From NCBI RefSeq assembly GCF_036636695.1, contig NZ_JAVWNW010000008.1: DNA of 64,000 bases, one strand, 5' to 3'. Of the stretch, positions 43,004 through 51,808 are shown piece after piece. The stretch's first letter is position 1. Every line of letters begins with the position of its first letter. This DNA is from Anaerorhabdus sp036636695. GTDB taxonomy: Bacteria > Bacillota_I > Bacilli_A > Erysipelotrichales > Erysipelotrichaceae. A program made the translations under genes and the position numbers. The notes beneath the pieces were generated by a model. The model was not told the DNA's origin. It did no database searches and was given only the letters and a program-made list of their open reading frames with translations.

Positions 43004-44329
43004 ATGGATTACTTTTTAGCCGCTTGTATTGGTGCTTTATCATCAATATTAGCAAACAAGAGTTTGGCAGTTTACAATGATGGTTTTAGACCGATATTTG
43101 CCGAATATTTTAATGGAGGTATTGATAGAAAAGGGTTAGCTGCAACTTCTTTTGCGGTCAGCTTTGGGTTAATTGTTGGATTTGGTTTTACAAATTCAAT
43201 CGCAATGGGAATTATTATTATTCACACATTCTTATTGATGGGTGACATTATTGGGACATGGTGTCCAGACACAAAAACAGGAACAATTTTATCTGGAGTT
43301 ATTGGTGCAGTTTATGGAATTTTAGTAGTAGCTGCAATGAGTTCAATCAATTCATTCTTCCAAATGCTACCAGTTAATTTCCTAGGTAGTTTAGGAAATG
43401 TTTCAACAATTGTAGTTGCGACATTCTCAGTTTTCCCAGTAATTGCAGTAGGTTACCAACATGGTTTGAAAAAAGGTATTATCACAGGTGTTATCACATT
43501 CGTTACTTATCTATTGATTAAGAAATTTGGTATTATCTCAATTGGTGATGTAGCTAAACTATCATTGAATGCTGATGGTATGGCGATGTTAGCGGGTACA
43601 TTAACAATGATTTTCTTTGGTGCTAGTGTAAAAGATCGTGCCTCAGCAGATGAAGGTATATCAAATATGTTTTCAAATAATGTTGAGCGTATTAAAAAAA
43701 GTTGGCCATTATTTGCGGTTATGGGTGGATTAATCTCAGCTGCAGCTGCAACATTATTATTAACAAGTGATGTTATTTCGGGTCCATTAGCATTAAATGG
43801 TCAGTATACTGAAGCTGCTTTAGTTGCTTTGGTTAGAGCAATTGGATATATTCCGTTAGTTTATACAACAGCAATAGTTACAGGAGTGTTCTCACCAGCG
43901 GGTTCATATTTCGTTATTGCGGTAGGATTCTTCGCGGCATCATTTGGTTTAAGTCCAGTAGTTCTAGCGGTTGTGGCATTTGTAGCTGGAGCACTAACAG
44001 TAATCTTAGAAACATTTGTATTAGGAAGTATTGGTAAGTTATTGGATACATTCCCAGCTTTACGTGAGATGGGTGATCATATTAGAAATGCAATGAGTCA
44101 AATTCTTGAAGTTGCATTACTTGTTGGTGGATTTATCGCATCAAATTCAATCATGGCTATGATTGGTCTTGGGTACGTTGGATCAATGGCTGTAATGGTA
44201 ACATGGATGTTGAATAAAACTGCTAAAAAGCCTTTCTTGATTCCATTGGCTGTAGGTCCTGTTGTAACAATAGCTATGGGTATTTTAGTTAACCTATTAT
44301 TCTTAATAGGATTTCCATTAGTAGGATAA
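43004..44329 (+). CDS. yhfT: YhfT-family membrane protein, probable transporter
   Basis: 441-residue polytopic protein (about ten or more hydrophobic segments) that matches E. coli YhfT in character: MDYFLAACIGALSSILANKS start, and AYF-type loops such as NGGIDRKGLAATSFA and DIIGTWCPDTKTGTILSG. No classical transporter motif is seen, but the topology and the operon suggest uptake of the operon's substrate. A TTG-started extension to 42965 crosses the operator; AAAGGGG (42992-42998) fits ATG 43004. Confidence 0.85.
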   Translation: MDYFLAACIGALSSILANKSLAVYNDGFRPIFAEYFNGGIDRKGLAATSFAVSFGLIVGFGFTNSIAMGIIIIHTFLLMGDIIGTWCPDTKTGTILSGVIGAVYGILVVAAMSSINSFFQMLPVNFLGSLGNVSTIVVATFSVFPVIAVGYQHGLKKGIITGVITFVTYLLIKKFGIISIGDVAKLSLNADGMAMLAGTLTMIFFGASVKDRASADEGISNMFSNNVERIKKSWPLFAVMGGLISAAAATLLLTSDVISGPLALNGQYTEAALVALVRAIGYIPLVYTTAIVTGVFSPAGSYFVIAVGFFAASFGLSPVVLAVVAFVAGALTVILETFVLGSIGKLLDTFPALREMGDHIRNAMSQILEVALLVGGFIASNSIMAMIGLGYVGSMAVMVTWMLNKTAKKPFLIPLAVGPVVTIAMGILVNLLFLIGFPLVG

Positions 44330-44331
44330 AG

Positions 44332-44360
44332 GATAATGCAGCACGAGCTGCATTATCTTT
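44332..44360 (+). other. hairpin between yhfT and yhfU
   Basis: GATAATGCAG (44332-44341) pairs with CTGCATTATC (44348-44357), 10 bp with a short T tail. It may partly terminate, or fix the 3' end of the yhfT message. A nearby repeat TGTAT-N5-ATACA (44360-44374) holds a TATAAT and might be a second promoter or operator. Confidence 0.5.
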
Positions 44361-44393
44361 GTATAATAAATACATAAAAAAAGGAGAAAAATT

Positions 44394-44765
44394 ATGTTGA
44401 AAATAGTCGTAGGCGGACAATTGAGTAAAAATGAAAATGCAAAACTTATTGAAGAGTTTGGTGAAGGAAAAGTTGAAGTTAAAATTTTAGGAGACTTACA
44501 AGCAGCAATGGCAGTTAAAAACAAAACTGCAGATTACTATTTGGGTTCTTGCCAAACAGGAGCAGGGGGAGCGTTGGCGATGGCGATTGCGATGCTTGGC
44601 TATGACAAATGTATTTCTGTTGCGATGGTTGGTAAAGTATTGGATGACGAAGAAATAGTTAAAGCGATTGCCGATGGTAAAATTGCGTTTGGCTTTGTAC
44701 CAGAAGCGGCTCATACAGTAATACCTGTTATCATGAAAGAGTTACTTAAAAATGTGCAAGAATAA
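44394..44765 (+). CDS. yhfU: YhfU-family (DUF2620) protein
   Basis: 123 residues, cytosolic, of the DUF2620 family, with the Gly-rich YLGSCQTGAGGALAMAIA motif in the middle. The size and the position after a large membrane permease recall an EIIB-like or substrate-handing subunit, but no biochemical role is known. AAAAGGAG precedes the ATG. Its end overlaps the next gene by 14 bases. Confidence 0.85.
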   Translation: MLKIVVGGQLSKNENAKLIEEFGEGKVEVKILGDLQAAMAVKNKTADYYLGSCQTGAGGALAMAIAMLGYDKCISVAMVGKVLDDEEIVKAIADGKIAFGFVPEAAHTVIPVIMKELLKNVQE

Positions 44766-45768
44766 TTCATTAGAAAAAAGTAAAGAACTTTTCAAAAAAA
44801 CACTAGTCGCAATAGAAAATCCATATAAAAGTGTTAACTATGTCTTTAGAAATATCGTTGACACATTGGATGAAAAAAATATTGATCAGGTTCACTACAT
44901 AGGTGTTAAAGATGTAGAACAAATACCAAGAACGCTTGTAACAAAATTAGCGAATAGCAATTTTTTGTTACATACTTTAGATGCGCATTCATTAGGTGGA
45001 AGAGCGATAGATGTTAACTTAATGAACCCAATCACTGCAAGACCTATGACAGGTTCTTCAAGCGGGACAGCAATTAATGTGTTTGCAGGTATTAACGATT
45101 TAGGGATAGGCACAGATGGAGGAGGATCAGTTTTAGCTCCTTCTATGGCCTTGAATTTGTTTGGTTTAATTTGTCCGTTAATTGAACAAGATGAAATGAA
45201 AAAATACAATAGAAAATCAACTGATGGAATTGAATTCTATCCATCAATTGGGTTGATTTCGAAGAGAATAGATTTAATTGAAAAAGGACTAAGCATTTTA
45301 CTAGAAACTGAATTCAAAGAAGTTGAAACAGATGCAATTTTAGCGAGTAAAAAAGTTGAAGGATATAAGGATGTTACTGAATTCCCGAATTCTACAAGTT
45401 CAAGAAATGAAATGATTAATTTCTTGAATGAGCATTTAAGTAACTATGATTGTTTAATTGATATTGAAGGGCCAATCGATACTGAAGGTTTTGGTGATAC
45501 GGTATTTGGGCACTTCGATGACAAGACAAAAATAATTCAAGCAAATGCAAATAAGTGTTTAAGTAAAGTTGCGAATATGGTTAAAGCTACAAGTATTGTG
45601 GTTCCAACTGGTAAGCTTGCTACTTCATATATTTTGATTTGTGAATCAAAGAAAGAAAAAATAGAAAAAATGCTGACAATCGCAAAGAGCATTAATTATA
45701 AAGAAGATCAATTAATTGAAAACTATTTTGCAGATTTAAGTAAATATATAAAAAAAGGATATTTTTAA
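44752..45768 (+). CDS. short amidase-signature family protein in the yhf operon
   Basis: 338 residues, related to the amidase-signature (AS) hydrolases but much shorter than the usual 450-500. The Ser-cisSer-Lys triad appears intact: K53 in IGVKD, S102/S103 in TGSSSGT, and nucleophile S126 in GIGTDGGGSV. AS enzymes hydrolyse amide bonds in small molecules. It overlaps yhfU by 14 bases and is two bases from yhfY, so it is a full member of the operon. I know of no such gene in the E. coli yhf operon. Its substrate is unknown. Confidence 0.75.
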   Translation: MCKNNSLEKSKELFKKTLVAIENPYKSVNYVFRNIVDTLDEKNIDQVHYIGVKDVEQIPRTLVTKLANSNFLLHTLDAHSLGGRAIDVNLMNPITARPMTGSSSGTAINVFAGINDLGIGTDGGGSVLAPSMALNLFGLICPLIEQDEMKKYNRKSTDGIEFYPSIGLISKRIDLIEKGLSILLETEFKEVETDAILASKKVEGYKDVTEFPNSTSSRNEMINFLNEHLSNYDCLIDIEGPIDTEGFGDTVFGHFDDKTKIIQANANKCLSKVANMVKATSIVVPTGKLATSYILICESKKEKIEKMLTIAKSINYKEDQLIENYFADLSKYIKKGYF

Positions 45769-45769
45769 G

Positions 45770-46111
45770 ATGAATGAAATTAAGATTAAATTAGATTTAT
45801 TAGTCGAATCTGGAATTATTGATTCTACAGATAGAGAAACAATTGAAGCATGGCTAGAACTTATAGTTAAAAGAGAATTATTTGATTTAACTAAAGTTGA
45901 TACGTTTGTGACTCATAGTGCAATGGTGCTATCAAGAGAGAAAAGTAACCAAGAAATTGCTGAATTAGATGCAGTCATATTTGATTCTGTTGAAGAGAAA
46001 GTAAGAAATGAAGCAAATGAAATCATTGCAGAAATGAAATCAATTCACGCTATTAAGGATTTTGAAGAAGGGTATATTTTGATTCATTTATGTAACTTAC
46101 TAAGCAAATAA
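45770..46111 (+). CDS. yhfY: YhfY-like stand-alone PRD domain protein
   Basis: 113 residues forming a single PRD (PTS regulation domain), without helix-turn-helix: a likely phospho-His is in VDTFVTHSAMVLSRE (about residue 49), and a conserved C-terminal part HLCNLL follows. E. coli YhfY is also a lone PRD. PRDs are normally phosphorylated by HPr, so this may link the operon to carbon supply. It starts 2 bases after the amidase gene. Confidence 0.78.
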   Translation: MNEIKIKLDLLVESGIIDSTDRETIEAWLELIVKRELFDLTKVDTFVTHSAMVLSREKSNQEIAELDAVIFDSVEEKVRNEANEIIAEMKSIHAIKDFEEGYILIHLCNLLSK

Positions 46112-46126
46112 AGTAGAGGTGGGATA

Positions 46127-46978
46127 ATGCTTGAAAATATTACTTATTCACATGAACATATTGTTCTAGATTTATCAAAAGGCAAGAATAACAAAGATTG
46201 TTATTTAAATGTGTATGAAGAAGCACTTGATGAATTGAGAATGTTAAGGGATAAGGGAGTCACACGTATTGTCGATTGTTCTAATCGTGGAATGGGTGTT
46301 GATTGGAAAACCAATAAAAAAATAGAAGAAGAAATTGGTATTAAAATTATCAATGCAACTGGATATTATAAAGATCCATTCCTTCCGTCTGAAGTAAATG
46401 AAAAAACAATTGAACAGTTATCACAAATCATGATTTCTGATTTGAATAATGGCGCTGAAATTATTGGAGAAATAGGCACAAGTCTAAATGAAATGACTAA
46501 TAATGAAAACAAAGTGTTTGAAGCTGCATGCATAGCACAGATGAAAACTAATTGTATTATTATTACACATACAACGTTAGGAACTTATGCAAAAGAACAG
46601 GTTCAATTTTTCAAGGATAGAAATATAAATCTTAGAAAAATCATCATTAGTCATGTAGCACTTTCAAAAGATTTCGATATGATTTTAGAACTGGTAAAAC
46701 AAGGTGTGAATGTTGCGTTTGACACGATTGGAAAAGAAAAATACTGCGTTGATGATATTCAAGCAGACTATATAAAAAGACTTATAGAGTTAGGGTATGA
46801 AAAACAAATATTAATGTCAATGGATTGTACAAGACAATCACATTTAAAAAAGAATGGTGGTCATGGATTCTCTTATTTAATAGATATATTTGTACCCCTG
46901 TTGAAAGAAAAAGGAATTACTGAAAATTCGCTTCAACAAATTATGTGTAATAACTTTACAGAAATAATGGAGGCTTAA
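46127..46978 (+). CDS. php: phosphotriesterase homology protein (Php)
   Basis: 283-residue metal-dependent hydrolase of the amidohydrolase superfamily, PTE-like. Metal ligands are in place: H9 and H11 (SHEH), bridging E115 (IGEIG) in place of the carboxylated Lys, H148 (ITHTT), H176 (ISHVA) and D233 (SMDC). The Glu bridge is as in E. coli Php. Relatives are lactonases or phosphotriesterases, but no natural substrate is known. It lies 15 bases after yhfY and is 2 bases from yhfS. Confidence 0.87.
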   Translation: MLENITYSHEHIVLDLSKGKNNKDCYLNVYEEALDELRMLRDKGVTRIVDCSNRGMGVDWKTNKKIEEEIGIKIINATGYYKDPFLPSEVNEKTIEQLSQIMISDLNNGAEIIGEIGTSLNEMTNNENKVFEAACIAQMKTNCIIITHTTLGTYAKEQVQFFKDRNINLRKIIISHVALSKDFDMILELVKQGVNVAFDTIGKEKYCVDDIQADYIKRLIELGYEKQILMSMDCTRQSHLKKNGGHGFSYLIDIFVPLLKEKGITENSLQQIMCNNFTEIMEA

Positions 46979-46980
46979 CT

Positions 46981-48081
46981 ATGAAAACATATCCACTTCA
47001 ATCAATTTCATTGGAGAGTGCAAAGGAAAAACAATTCGCTTTGATAGATGAAATTTGTAAGGAATTTAATGGTACAGAAATATTATCTTTAGGTGATTTA
47101 GGTGTAGTTGCGGGAATTAATAAACCAAAGACTGCAGAGAAAGTTGAAAAAGTATTAGCACGATATTTCAATGCGGAAGCATGTATCCTTGTGACTGGTG
47201 CTGGAACAGGTGCACTTCGTTGGGGATTACTTTCTATGCTCAAACCAAATCAAACGATATTAGTTCATAAAGCACCAATTTATCCTACGACAGAAACATC
47301 AATTGAAGGATTGAACTTAAGAATAGTAGAAGCTGATTTTAATGATTTAAAAGAGTTAGAAAAAGTTTTAACAACGGAAAAAATTGATGGTGCATTAGTA
47401 CAATACACAAGACAAAAATTAGATGATCATTATGATATGAAAGATGTTATTGAGATGATCAAAAAACATCATGATGTTCCAATAGTTACAGATGATAACT
47501 ATGCAGTTATGAAGGTTAATAAAATTGGTGTTGAGTGTGGTGCTGATTTGTCAGGATTTTCATCATTTAAACTACTAGGACCAGAAGGAGTAGGGATTTT
47601 GGTTGGTAAACAAGTATATATTGATCGAGTTGAAAAGATGAATTATTCAGGTGGCAGTAAAGTTCAAGGATGGCAAGCGATGGAAGTACTGCGTGGTTTA
47701 GTCTATGCTCCAGTAGCACTTGCGATACAAGCAGAACAAAATGAGTTATTGGTAGAAACGCTGAATAACGGAAAAATTCCACATGTAAAAAATGCGTTTC
47801 TTGCGAATGCGCAATCCAAAGTTTTACTTGTCGAGTTTGATCAAGAAATTGCTGAGGAAGTATTAATTGAAGCTGAGAAACGTGGAGCAGCTCCAAATCC
47901 AGTAGGAGCAGAATCTAAATATGAATTGGTACCAATGTTTTATCGTGTTTCAGGAACATTCTTAAAGGCAGATCCAACATTGAAGAAAAGAATGATTCGT
48001 ATTAATCCTATGCGAGCAGGAAAGAATACAGTACTACGAATTTTAGAAGAAAGTGTTCAAGCGGTGACATCATGTTTGTAG
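46981..48081 (+). CDS. yhfS: YhfS-like PLP-dependent aminotransferase-fold protein
   Basis: 366 residues, fold-type I PLP enzyme. The cofactor Lys is likely K197 in SSFKLLGPEG, the pyridine-N Asp is in PIVTDDNY (about 171), and the phosphate-binding Gly loop is VTGAGTGALRWG (about 71-82). The form is closer to cystathionine-lyase or selenocysteine-synthase types than to standard aminotransferases. E. coli YhfS is its homologue, function unknown. Its end overlaps yhfX by 10 bases, so the two PLP proteins are coupled. Confidence 0.86.
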   Translation: MKTYPLQSISLESAKEKQFALIDEICKEFNGTEILSLGDLGVVAGINKPKTAEKVEKVLARYFNAEACILVTGAGTGALRWGLLSMLKPNQTILVHKAPIYPTTETSIEGLNLRIVEADFNDLKELEKVLTTEKIDGALVQYTRQKLDDHYDMKDVIEMIKKHHDVPIVTDDNYAVMKVNKIGVECGADLSGFSSFKLLGPEGVGILVGKQVYIDRVEKMNYSGGSKVQGWQAMEVLRGLVYAPVALAIQAEQNELLVETLNNGKIPHVKNAFLANAQSKVLLVEFDQEIAEEVLIEAEKRGAAPNPVGAESKYELVPMFYRVSGTFLKADPTLKKRMIRINPMRAGKNTVLRILEESVQAVTSCL

Positions 48082-49217
48082 AGAAGTTGTTGGCAAGAAA
48101 CCCTCAATTAATACATGCAACACTTGATTTACATGCAAAGAATGAAATCATGCCAGATACGTATGTGGTAGATATGGATATGCTTCTTCAAAATGCAAAA
48201 GCAATTCTAGATGAAGCTAAAAAAAATAACATGCATATGTATTTCATGTTGAAACAGCTAGGAAGAAATCCATTCATTGCGAAAGAATTGATTCGTTTAG
48301 GATATGATGGAGCTGTGGTCGTTGATTTTAAAGAAGCAGAAGTAATGATGAAACATCAAGTTCCAATTTGTAATGTGGGACATTTAGTTCAACCACCTAA
48401 GGCGATGATACAAAAGCTTGTAGACTATGGATGTGAATATTTCACTATTTATACAATTGATAAAGCAAGAGAAATTAATGCATGCGCAAAAGCTGCGAAT
48501 AAAATTCAAAAAATATTAATCCGTGTTATCGGAAAAGATGATTTGATTTACAGTGGGCAAACTGCTGGATTCATGTTAGATGATTTAGATGAAGTCATAA
48601 AGGAAATAAAGCAATTTAAGAATTTATCTATCAAAGGTGTCACCTCCTTCCCATGTTTTCTTTATGATGAATTTAAAGGTGAAAATAGACCTACAGAGAA
48701 TTTGTCAACGGTGTTAAAAGCGAAAGATATTTTATTAGAACATGACATTGAGATTGATAATTTGAATACACCAAGTACAACCTGTGTTTCAACAATACAA
48801 GCAATGGCAAGCGTTGGGTCAACAAGTGGAGAACCAGGACATGGATTAACGGGTACAACGCCATTACATGCATATAAAGATGAAGTAGAAATACCAAGTG
48901 TTTTATATCTCAGTGAGATATCACATAACTTAGATGGACACTCTTATTGTTTTGGTGGTGGACATTATCGTAGATCACATATGAAAAATGCGTTAATCAC
49001 AAAGGACTTAATTCAATGTGAAGTTAATCCACCAACACTGGATAGTATTGACTATCACTTCGAACTTAATCAAATGTTTAATGTAGGTGATCCAGTGATT
49101 ATGGCATTTCGTTTTCAAATATTTGTGACAAGAAGTGATGTTGTTTTAGTGAGCGGCATTCATACAAATGAACCTAAGATAGTAGGACGATATAATAGCT
49201 TAGGAGATATACGATAA
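48072..49217 (+). CDS. yhfX: YhfX-like PLP-dependent protein (alanine racemase fold)
   Basis: 381 residues, fold-type III PLP protein. The PLP Lys is K61 in YFMLKQLGRNP, after the TYVVDMDMLLQNA strand typical of alanine racemase-like barrels. A C-terminal beta domain follows. Relatives racemise or decarboxylate amino acids or cleave D-threonine. E. coli YhfX is the homologue. Ten bases overlap with yhfS and one base with yhfW. Confidence 0.87.
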   Translation: MFVEKLLARNPQLIHATLDLHAKNEIMPDTYVVDMDMLLQNAKAILDEAKKNNMHMYFMLKQLGRNPFIAKELIRLGYDGAVVVDFKEAEVMMKHQVPICNVGHLVQPPKAMIQKLVDYGCEYFTIYTIDKAREINACAKAANKIQKILIRVIGKDDLIYSGQTAGFMLDDLDEVIKEIKQFKNLSIKGVTSFPCFLYDEFKGENRPTENLSTVLKAKDILLEHDIEIDNLNTPSTTCVSTIQAMASVGSTSGEPGHGLTGTTPLHAYKDEVEIPSVLYLSEISHNLDGHSYCFGGGHYRRSHMKNALITKDLIQCEVNPPTLDSIDYHFELNQMFNVGDPVIMAFRFQIFVTRSDVVLVSGIHTNEPKIVGRYNSLGDIR

Positions 49218-50434
49218 TGAAAAAAAGATTTGTCGTTTTGGTTTTAGATGGTTTTGGAATTGGTGCGATGAAAGATGCCAAGGTGGCAAGACCAGGTGAT
49301 GAAGTTAGTAGTACATTAGGGAGTATTCTTAAAGATTATCCTAAATTAAAACTTCCCAACCTTGAACGACTAGGACTCATGAATGCATTTGGTAAAGAAA
49401 GTGAATGCATGAAATTTAATGCTAGTGCTGTATTTGGCAAGAGTGAATTAATGCATCATGGTGCAGATACATTTATGGGACATCAAGAAATCATGGGAAC
49501 TCTTCCTAAAGTTCCTTTGACTATGCCATTTCAACAAAAAGTGGATGAAGTAAAGGAACATTTGATTCAAGCGGGACATCAGGTTGAGGTAAGAGTAAAT
49601 GGAAATCTTCGTTATTTACTAGTAGATAAGTATTGTACAGTTGCGGACAATATTGATGCAGATTTAGGTATGGCATATAACTGTACAGCGCCCTTATCTT
49701 TTCTTTCATTTGAAGAAGAATTAGAAATCGCAAAAACTGTGCGTGAAGTAGTCCAAGTAAATCGCGTCATACCTTTTGGGGGAACTGGAACAACTCTAGA
49801 CGATATTTTAAATGCGGAAGAAACTCGTCAGGATAAATTCATTGGTATCCATGCAGTAAAATCCAAATCATATGAAAAAGGCTATGAATGTAGACACTTG
49901 GGATATGGGGTTGATAATTCAGTTCAAGCACCTACAATTTTAACGAATCAAGGAGTTGCGGTTTCACTATTTGGTAAAGTAGCCGATGTAGTAATTAATG
50001 AAAAAGGAAAGTCAGTTTCTTGTGTTTCGACAAAAGATGTTTTAGATTTAACGATAGAAGAATTAAAGGTGATGCAAGAAGGCTTTATATGTACTAATGT
50101 TCAAGAAACGGATTTAGCGGGACATAGTCAAGATTCAAAATGGTACAAAGAATTGTTAGAAATTGCGGATGAAAAGATTGGAACAATCATTGAATTATTA
50201 GAAGATGATGATATTTTCTTGGTGATGGCAGATCATGGTAATGACCCAAATATTGGACATAATAGGCATACACGAGAAAATGTTCCACTTTTAATTTATA
50301 AGAAAAACATCGTATCAATTGATATTGGTTTAAGGAAATCATTAAGTGATGTAGGTGCAACTGTATGTGATTATTTTGGGGTGAGTGCACCACAAAATGG
50401 AGAATCGTTTTTATCGTTACTTAAAAGTGAGTGA
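49217..50434 (+). CDS. yhfW: YhfW-like alkaline-phosphatase superfamily metalloenzyme
   Basis: 405 residues, similar in form to phosphopentomutase (DeoB). Metal-binding parts: D11 in VLDGFGIGAM, DLAGHSQD, ADHGNDPNIGH and HTRENVP, so two metals are expected. The Ser/Thr nucleophile is probably in the DTFMGHQEIMGT segment. E. coli YhfW is its counterpart; activity as a sugar phosphomutase or phosphatase is not shown. The start overlaps the yhfX stop. It closes the yhf operon before a terminator. Confidence 0.87.
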   Translation: MKKRFVVLVLDGFGIGAMKDAKVARPGDEVSSTLGSILKDYPKLKLPNLERLGLMNAFGKESECMKFNASAVFGKSELMHHGADTFMGHQEIMGTLPKVPLTMPFQQKVDEVKEHLIQAGHQVEVRVNGNLRYLLVDKYCTVADNIDADLGMAYNCTAPLSFLSFEEELEIAKTVREVVQVNRVIPFGGTGTTLDDILNAEETRQDKFIGIHAVKSKSYEKGYECRHLGYGVDNSVQAPTILTNQGVAVSLFGKVADVVINEKGKSVSCVSTKDVLDLTIEELKVMQEGFICTNVQETDLAGHSQDSKWYKELLEIADEKIGTIIELLEDDDIFLVMADHGNDPNIGHNRHTRENVPLLIYKKNIVSIDIGLRKSLSDVGATVCDYFGVSAPQNGESFLSLLKSE

Positions 50435-50447
50435 AAGCTCACTTTTT
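50423..50447 (+). terminator. terminator of the yhf operon
   Basis: AAAAGTGAG (50423-50431) pairs with CTCACTTTT (50438-50446). The yhfW stop lies in it. Confidence 0.8.
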
Positions 50448-50522
50448 ATATTTGTGGAAAATTAAGTTCTTTTAATTTATAAAATTATAGGGTATTATTG
50501 TCGTAAATAATTTTTATAAAGA

Positions 50523-50552
50523 GATAGTTTGGTAAGTTTAGCGTAAACTATC
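50523..50552 (+). other. leader with two exclusive hairpins ahead of the first M24 gene
   Basis: GATAGTTT (50523-50530) can pair with AAACTATC (50545-50552); within it AGTTTA (50535-50540) can instead pair with TAAACT (50544-50549). The two cannot form together. It could be a regulatory leader or a protein-binding site. Confidence 0.4.
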
Positions 50553-50617
50553 ATATAAATTTATAAAATAAGTTGAATGATAAATAGCTCTTTGTATAGA
50601 AAGGTATGGAGAAGACA

Positions 50618-51808
50618 ATGATACAAAAAGAGAAAATTGAACAAGCAAAAAAGATAGTTCAAGAAGAGAATGTAGATTTATGGTTGACCGTAGGTAGAGA
50701 AACAGGGATGAATAGTGAGCCAGTACTTCCTTTGATTTCGACACTTGAGTTTGGAGGATTAACTTGCGTCTTTGTGACTAAAGATGAAGTTGTATGTTTG
50801 GCAGGGCATTTGGATTCTTATGGTATGTCTCAAATGGGGATATATGATGAAGTTATCACTTATGATAAAAGCTTTAAAGAAAAATTCTTTGAATGCTTAA
50901 ATAAATATCAACCCAAAACAATTGCGATGAATTATTCAATGGATGTAGCAGCAGATGGATTGACACATGGACTATGGTTAGAGTTTCAAGAATATTTTAA
51001 AGAGGCAAATTATGATGGAGAGATACTTTCGTCATCGTCTATCGTAAATAAGCTAAGAGGAAGAAAAACGCCAAGCGAGGTAGCGGCGATAAAAGAAGCA
51101 ATTCAAGTGACAGAAAAGATACTCGTAGAAGCAAAGGATTTTATTGAAGAAGGCAAATCACAGATTGATATTCATCGTTTTTGCCAAGAAAGAATTGCTT
51201 TCTATCAAGGTGATAATGCGTGGGAGATAAAACATAATCCAGGTGTTATGTTACCAAATGTACCGGGTGGTCATGCAGGACCTGGAGAATACCAAGTTAA
51301 AAAGGGGAATTTAGTTACATTAGATTTTGGGGTGAAGATGCATGACTATTGTAGTGATATTCAACGTGTATACTATGTTTTAAAAGATGATGAAAAAGAA
51401 GCTCCTAAAAAATATCAAGATGCCTTGCGTAATATCCAACATGCACAAGATGAGGGAGTTAAAATGATGAGGCCGAATACACCAGCTTATGTACCTGATG
51501 AAAGAGCGCGTGAAGTCATAAAGGAATTTGGTTATCCTGATTTCAATTTTGGCTTTGGACATCAAGTTGGACGCGAAACACATGACGGTGGAGTTATGAT
51601 GGGTCCACGATGGGAACGATATTTAGGTCGCGTGGAAGCGAATTTAGAAGTCAATAATGTATTTACGGTGGATATCAATATTCTTTTTGAGGATGGAAAC
51701 ATTGGACAAGAAGATATGGCAATCATTTTAGAAGATGAAACTGTATATTTGACAACACGGCAACCTGGAATATATTTATGTGGAGGAAAAGTAAATGAAT
51801 GTATTTAA
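50618..51808 (+). CDS. M24-family prolidase-like peptidase (copy 1)
   Basis: About 396 residues; creatinase-like N-terminal domain and pita-bread M24 domain. Metal ligand positions: D in LDFGVKMHDYCSD, H in GFGHQVGRETHD, E in GQEDMA. The Glu normally found in a TIEPG motif is an Asp here (FTVDINI), so this copy may be altered in activity. M24 enzymes cleave Xaa-Pro bonds. ATG 50606 overlaps the site AAAGG; ATG 50618 aligns with the two paralogues (MxxxxxKIE) and has GGAG before it. It is 14 bases overlapped with the following PLP gene. Confidence 0.83.
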   Translation: MIQKEKIEQAKKIVQEENVDLWLTVGRETGMNSEPVLPLISTLEFGGLTCVFVTKDEVVCLAGHLDSYGMSQMGIYDEVITYDKSFKEKFFECLNKYQPKTIAMNYSMDVAADGLTHGLWLEFQEYFKEANYDGEILSSSSIVNKLRGRKTPSEVAAIKEAIQVTEKILVEAKDFIEEGKSQIDIHRFCQERIAFYQGDNAWEIKHNPGVMLPNVPGGHAGPGEYQVKKGNLVTLDFGVKMHDYCSDIQRVYYVLKDDEKEAPKKYQDALRNIQHAQDEGVKMMRPNTPAYVPDERAREVIKEFGYPDFNFGFGHQVGRETHDGGVMMGPRWERYLGRVEANLEVNNVFTVDINILFEDGNIGQEDMAIILEDETVYLTTRQPGIYLCGGKVNECI

